This document shows, in pieces, positions 7,350 to 9,908 of a stretch of DNA of 9,908 bases; the stretch's first letter is position 1, and each line of letters opens with the position of its first letter. This DNA comes from Cytophagales bacterium. Its GTDB lineage: Bacteria > Bacteroidota > Bacteroidia > Cytophagales > Cyclobacteriaceae. The notes beneath the pieces were generated by a model, which was not told the origin of the DNA, ran no database searches, and saw nothing but the letters and a program-made list of their open reading frames with translations. The stretch is from NCBI GenBank assembly GCA_003504855.1, contig DNZD01000176.1:1-9908 (forward strand), in the 5' to 3' direction. Position numbers and translations under genes: made by a program.

Positions 7350-7562
7350 ATACACCATCCAACGGCCGCGATCATCCTTGGTGTAGGTAAGTCCATTGCT
7401 CATCACATGGAGTGTACGCCCCTGGCCATCATTTATTTGCCTCCTTTCCACAATAGCAACGCCATTGTTTTCGCGTGTCAGGAACATGCACAATGCATGA
7501 ACCGACGGGCGGATTTCGTCGAGGGATTCGGCATCTCCCTCCCGCATAAATGCATGACTCAT
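7341..7562 (-). CDS. Conserved-looking 73-residue hypothetical protein
   Basis: The frame (MSHAFMREGDAESLDEI...) encodes 73 residues with no signal peptide or membrane segment, so it is probably cytoplasmic. It has an acidic N-terminal third, a central FLTRENNGVAIVERR stretch, and a C-terminal part HVMSNGLTYTKDDRGRWMV that looks like two short beta strands. I recall short Bacteroidota proteins of the same plan (MSxxFxxE...; 'NGLxY...GxW' ending), but I cannot name a family or function. The ATG is 15 nt after the stop of the GAT-like gene, so it is probably the last gene of that operon. The stop overlaps the convergent zinc-ribbon gene by 9 nt. The plausible composition and operon spacing favour a real gene. 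Confidence 0.65.
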   Translation of the reverse strand: MSHAFMREGDAESLDEIRPSVHALCMFLTRENNGVAIVERRQINDGQGRTLHVMSNGLTYTKDDRGRWMVYSE

Positions 7563-7577
7563 AGCTTAAATACCTGG

Positions 7578-8822
7578 TTACGTTTTCTGTTTCTTCTTGC
7601 GCGCAGAAGGGAAGAGGACATTGTTCAGAATCAACCGGTATCCTGGAGAGTGCGGATACAAAGACAAATCAGTAGACTTTCTCCTTCGCCCGGGTGAGCC
7701 TTCCGGGTCATGACCGCTGTAATAGGTCCAGTGTCCCTTTCCCATTTCACCATAAAGGTATCGCACATTTTGAGACGTTTTGTTTTCCGCCAGAATCGTC
7801 ACCGATGGTTTGATGGTCGCCGGATTAAATCCTGACGTTTGACCTGTGAATTCCTTGATTACATATTCGTGATTTTGGGTGAGTAATGTTGGTATCAAAT
7901 CCCATTTGGCAGAGAACCGAAAAACCTGAAAATACTCCCGGCTTACCTCGAAGAAGTCGGGCTTTCCGGTATTAATGTCTGAGAACTTTCGACCATCCTC
8001 CAACTGAAAATTTTCAAAGGCCAGGGATCTGGAGAAGTCAAGCTTATCCTGGGCATCTGCGTCGGAATCATCACCATCGTATTCACTTCCCACAATGTCA
8101 ATGCCTTCAGCCGTCAAGGCGATGTCAAACGTCTCGGCCCCGGAGCACATGGCAAAAAGATATCCGCCACCTGCGCAAAAAGCTTTAATGCGTTTGGCAA
8201 CGGCTAACTTCATGGCCGCTACGTTGGCAAACCCCATTTGAAGGGCAGTGGCTTCCTGCAACTTGGATTCAATGACAGCTGATTCACGTCTCATGAAGCG
8301 ACCATGCTGTCCGGTGAAGTCTTCATGATGCAAATGCAACCAATCATATCGCGCAAGTTGGTCCTTGAGTATTTCTTCATCATAAATGATGGTGTACGGA
8401 ATCTCGGCGTAGTCAAGCGCGGTGATCACGGCATCGGTTTCATCAGCCACAAGGTCATTTTTGGGAGAATAGACCGCTATGCGTGGTGACTTGGACAGCC
8501 GTGCAAGGTTCAGGTTGTTATTGGCCTGGGCAATATCCTTCAGCAGCATGTTGACAGTGCCATCATTTAATCTTTCGAATGTAACGCCTCGCACCACGCA
8601 TTCGCTTTCCAGCCAGGGTGAATAGTCAATCAGAAAACTACCACCGCGGTAGTTCAACAACCAATCGACCTCAAGGTCTTTTTGTAATACGGCAAAGGCA
8701 ACACCATACGCCTTCAGGTGATTCTGCTGGGTGCCATCCATAACGATTAACAGCGAGTTGGCCCTTGAAGCAATCACGCAAAGCATGAAAATACCGACGA
8801 TGAACAGTTGCCGTTGTATCAT
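7578..8822 (-). CDS. Exported GAT-like protein of the Bacteroidota 'asparagine synthetase B' group
   Basis: The 414-residue product begins with a signal peptide (MIQRQLFIVGIFMLCVIASRANS, about 1-23), then LLIVMDGTQQNHLKAYG and DWLLNYRGGSFL. In the middle is GGGYLFAMCSGAETFDIAL (218-236), where Cys226 sits after a Gly-rich turn as in the nucleophile elbow of class I glutamine amidotransferase-like folds. Near the C-terminus are GHWTYYSGHDPEG (363-375) and a STDLSLYPHSPGYRLILNNVLFP block (383-405). Proteins of this pattern are, from memory, named 'asparagine synthetase B' in Bacteroidota genomes. Nothing here supports that name: there is no N-terminal catalytic Cys2 Ntn-hydrolase domain and no ATP-pyrophosphatase SGGxDS motif, and the signal peptide points outside the cytoplasm. 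Substrate and role are unknown. It lies 48 nt after the oxidoreductase gene and 15 nt before the 73-residue gene, suggesting one operon. Confidence 0.82.
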   Translation of the reverse strand: MIQRQLFIVGIFMLCVIASRANSLLIVMDGTQQNHLKAYGVAFAVLQKDLEVDWLLNYRGGSFLIDYSPWLESECVVRGVTFERLNDGTVNMLLKDIAQANNNLNLARLSKSPRIAVYSPKNDLVADETDAVITALDYAEIPYTIIYDEEILKDQLARYDWLHLHHEDFTGQHGRFMRRESAVIESKLQEATALQMGFANVAAMKLAVAKRIKAFCAGGGYLFAMCSGAETFDIALTAEGIDIVGSEYDGDDSDADAQDKLDFSRSLAFENFQLEDGRKFSDINTGKPDFFEVSREYFQVFRFSAKWDLIPTLLTQNHEYVIKEFTGQTSGFNPATIKPSVTILAENKTSQNVRYLYGEMGKGHWTYYSGHDPEGSPGRRRKSTDLSLYPHSPGYRLILNNVLFPSARKKKQKT

Positions 8823-8836
8823 GGAGTGAATATCCC

Positions 8837-8864
8837 CAAAAATGATCAGGTTTCAACCCCGCAA
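8837..8864 (-). promoter_or_regulatory. Possible weak promoter before the GAT-like gene
   Basis: On the minus strand TTG (8864-8862) is followed after 17 nt by CATTTTTG (8844-8837), one mismatch from TAnnTTTG. It lies in the 48-nt gap after the oxidoreductase gene, and would start transcription about 8 nt before the ATG at 8822. It may be a secondary promoter or chance. Confidence 0.3.
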
Positions 8865-8870
8865 TCCGGG

Positions 8871-9908
8871 TCAGAATTTTATGGAACGTCGGGTCTGGCT
8901 GCTCTTCATGGATGCCTCAATCAATTGAATCACCATCATGGCCTGTTCAGGTTTTACGATTAAGGCTTTGCTTTTGCGAACAGCATCAAACAGGTTATCA
9001 TAATACGCCTGATAATTGCCGGGCACTGTTTCAATTTTTCCCTCGACGGGAATTCCGCCCATGTCGATATTCAACTTGCCCCACCATGATTCGGTTTCTG
9101 TTCCCCAACCCGCTGATCCAGGAGTGATTCCCTGCTTTAAGGCTTCTTCCTGGGGATCCTGACCATACTTGACAAATGACCCCTGAACCCCGTTGATTCT
9201 GAAAATGGGACTTGGTTCGCGGACAAGGTAACTTGACTTGACGATAACCTGCATGCCTGGGTATTCAAGCCGGATGTCGTAGAAATCATCTGCCTTTCCG
9301 CCGGGTCGTTGCACACCAACACGGGCAGTCACATATTTTGGTTTGCCAAAGAGCACCAATACCTGATCCAGCGTATGCGAACCCAGATTATACAGGATGC
9401 CAGTACCGGGGCCCGCTTGTTCCTTCCACGATCCGGCCTTGATTGTGTTCCGAAAGCGATCATAATGAGATTCAAACTCCACCACCTTACCCAACACGCC
9501 GGAACGCAGCACATGTTGTACGGTGAGAAACGACCCATCCCACCGACGATTGTGAAAAACAGAGAGCACTTTCTTTTGTGTTCTTGCCAGCGCAATCAAC
9601 TGCGCCGCCTCACGCCGGGTAATGGTAAATGGTTTCTCAATGACTACATGCTTTCCGGCTTTAAGTGCTTGCCGGGCGTACTCAGCATGCGTGTTATTGG
9701 GTGTATTGACAATTACCAACTCAATCTGGCTGTCCTCCAGAACATCGTCAACGGCGCGCGCAATTTGAATGGAAGGGTAACGCGCGGCACTTGTGTTTTT
9801 GGTGCGTTGTACAATCGTGCGCAATTCAAACCCGGGATGAGCATTAAGCAGAGGCGCATGAAATACTTCCCCTGACATACCGTACGAAAGAAGGCCAGTA
9901 ACTACCGG
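8871..9908 (-). CDS. Gfo/Idh/MocA-family NAD(P)-dependent oxidoreductase, N-terminus cut by window edge
   Basis: The frame stays open to the right edge, where ten codons before the Met at 9878 read PVVTGLLSYG, continuing into MSGEVFHAPLL. That is the start of a Rossmann dinucleotide-binding fold (GLLSYGMSG), so only a few N-terminal residues are missing and the Met at 9878 is internal. Family signatures, numbered from that Met, include VIVNTPNNTHAEYA (55-68), GKHVVIEKP (75-83) with the family-defining Lys82, and the C-terminal-domain motif NLGSHTLDQ (164-172) with the likely catalytic His168. The end (TRRSIKF) is typical. The GLLSYGMSGxVFHAP start resembles the YdgJ/IolU-like branch, which includes inositol and other sugar/polyol dehydrogenases; the substrate here cannot be read from sequence. 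The product is cytoplasmic. It is the upstream gene of a probable minus-strand operon with the GAT-like and 73-residue genes. Confidence 0.93.
   Translation of the reverse strand, partial: PVVTGLLSYGMSGEVFHAPLLNAHPGFELRTIVQRTKNTSAARYPSIQIARAVDDVLEDSQIELVIVNTPNNTHAEYARQALKAGKHVVIEKPFTITRREAAQLIALARTQKKVLSVFHNRRWDGSFLTVQHVLRSGVLGKVVEFESHYDRFRNTIKAGSWKEQAGPGTGILYNLGSHTLDQVLVLFGKPKYVTARVGVQRPGGKADDFYDIRLEYPGMQVIVKSSYLVREPSPIFRINGVQGSFVKYGQDPQEEALKQGITPGSAGWGTETESWWGKLNIDMGGIPVEGKIETVPGNYQAYYDNLFDAVRKSKALIVKPEQAMMVIQLIEASMKSSQTRRSIKF

Noticed and set aside
7351..7385. Inverted repeat TACACCA / TGGTGTA with a 21-nt loop just after the zinc-ribbon gene, as a possible terminator.
   Set aside because: The loop is long and no T-run follows on either strand; it lies in coding sequence of the 73-residue gene and may be chance.
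8845..8870. ACCC...GGGT hairpin with a short T-run after the oxidoreductase stop, as a terminator splitting the operon.
   Set aside because: The stem is only about 4 bp, too weak to call.
9309..9875. 188-codon plus-strand open frame opposite the oxidoreductase.
   Set aside because: The minus strand encodes an unmistakable Gfo/Idh/MocA protein; the plus-strand product has no family features.

Overview
The window looks like chromosomal DNA of a Bacteroidota bacterium, most likely of the Cytophagales type. The evidence is the set of gene families (a VPS10/BNR-repeat protein, a GAT-like 'asparagine synthetase B' protein, small secreted and lipoprotein genes), the lack of clear Shine-Dalgarno sequences, and upstream motifs matching the Bacteroidota promoter form TTG-N17-23-TAnnTTTG. 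The lineage is inferred from gene content only. I see no insertion sequence, phage gene, CRISPR array, tRNA or rRNA. The region reads as ordinary core or lineage-conserved chromosome.

Layout, left to right. (1) Positions 1-2400, plus strand: the C-terminal two thirds or so of a large BNR/VPS10-type beta-propeller protein cut by the left edge, followed 3 nt later by arfB, a ribosome-rescue peptidyl-tRNA hydrolase. (2) Positions 2471-2851, plus strand: a small secreted Spy/CpxP-like protein with two LTxxQ motifs and a His/Gly/Arg-rich tail, ended by a strong hairpin terminator that probably works in both directions. (3) Positions 2908-3807, minus strand: a lipoprotein of unknown function with two Cys-containing IDxGxGxC-type modules and a good promoter. 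(4) Positions 4012-6546, plus strand: a complete class A penicillin-binding protein (PBP1A type) with all catalytic motifs. (5) Positions 6550-7086, minus strand: a small secreted protein converging on the PBP gene with a 3-nt gap; the PBP terminator hairpin lies across the end of this gene. (6) Positions 7185-7349, plus strand: a 54-residue zinc-ribbon/transmembrane microprotein. (7) Positions 7341-9908, minus strand: a probable operon, read right to left, of a Gfo/Idh/MocA oxidoreductase (cut by the right edge), an exported GAT-like protein often named 'asparagine synthetase B' in this phylum, and a 73-residue conserved hypothetical whose end overlaps the zinc-ribbon gene by 9 nt.

The genes do not form one recognisable pathway. 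Several products act in the cell envelope or periplasm (PBP1A, the Spy-like protein, the lipoprotein, the secreted proteins, the VPS10-like protein). ArfB and the oxidoreductase are cytoplasmic. I found no convincing new multi-gene system. The best points for a second look are the double-module lipoprotein, the mislabelled GAT-like family, the zinc-ribbon microprotein with its convergent overlap, and the terminator embedded in a coding 3' end.
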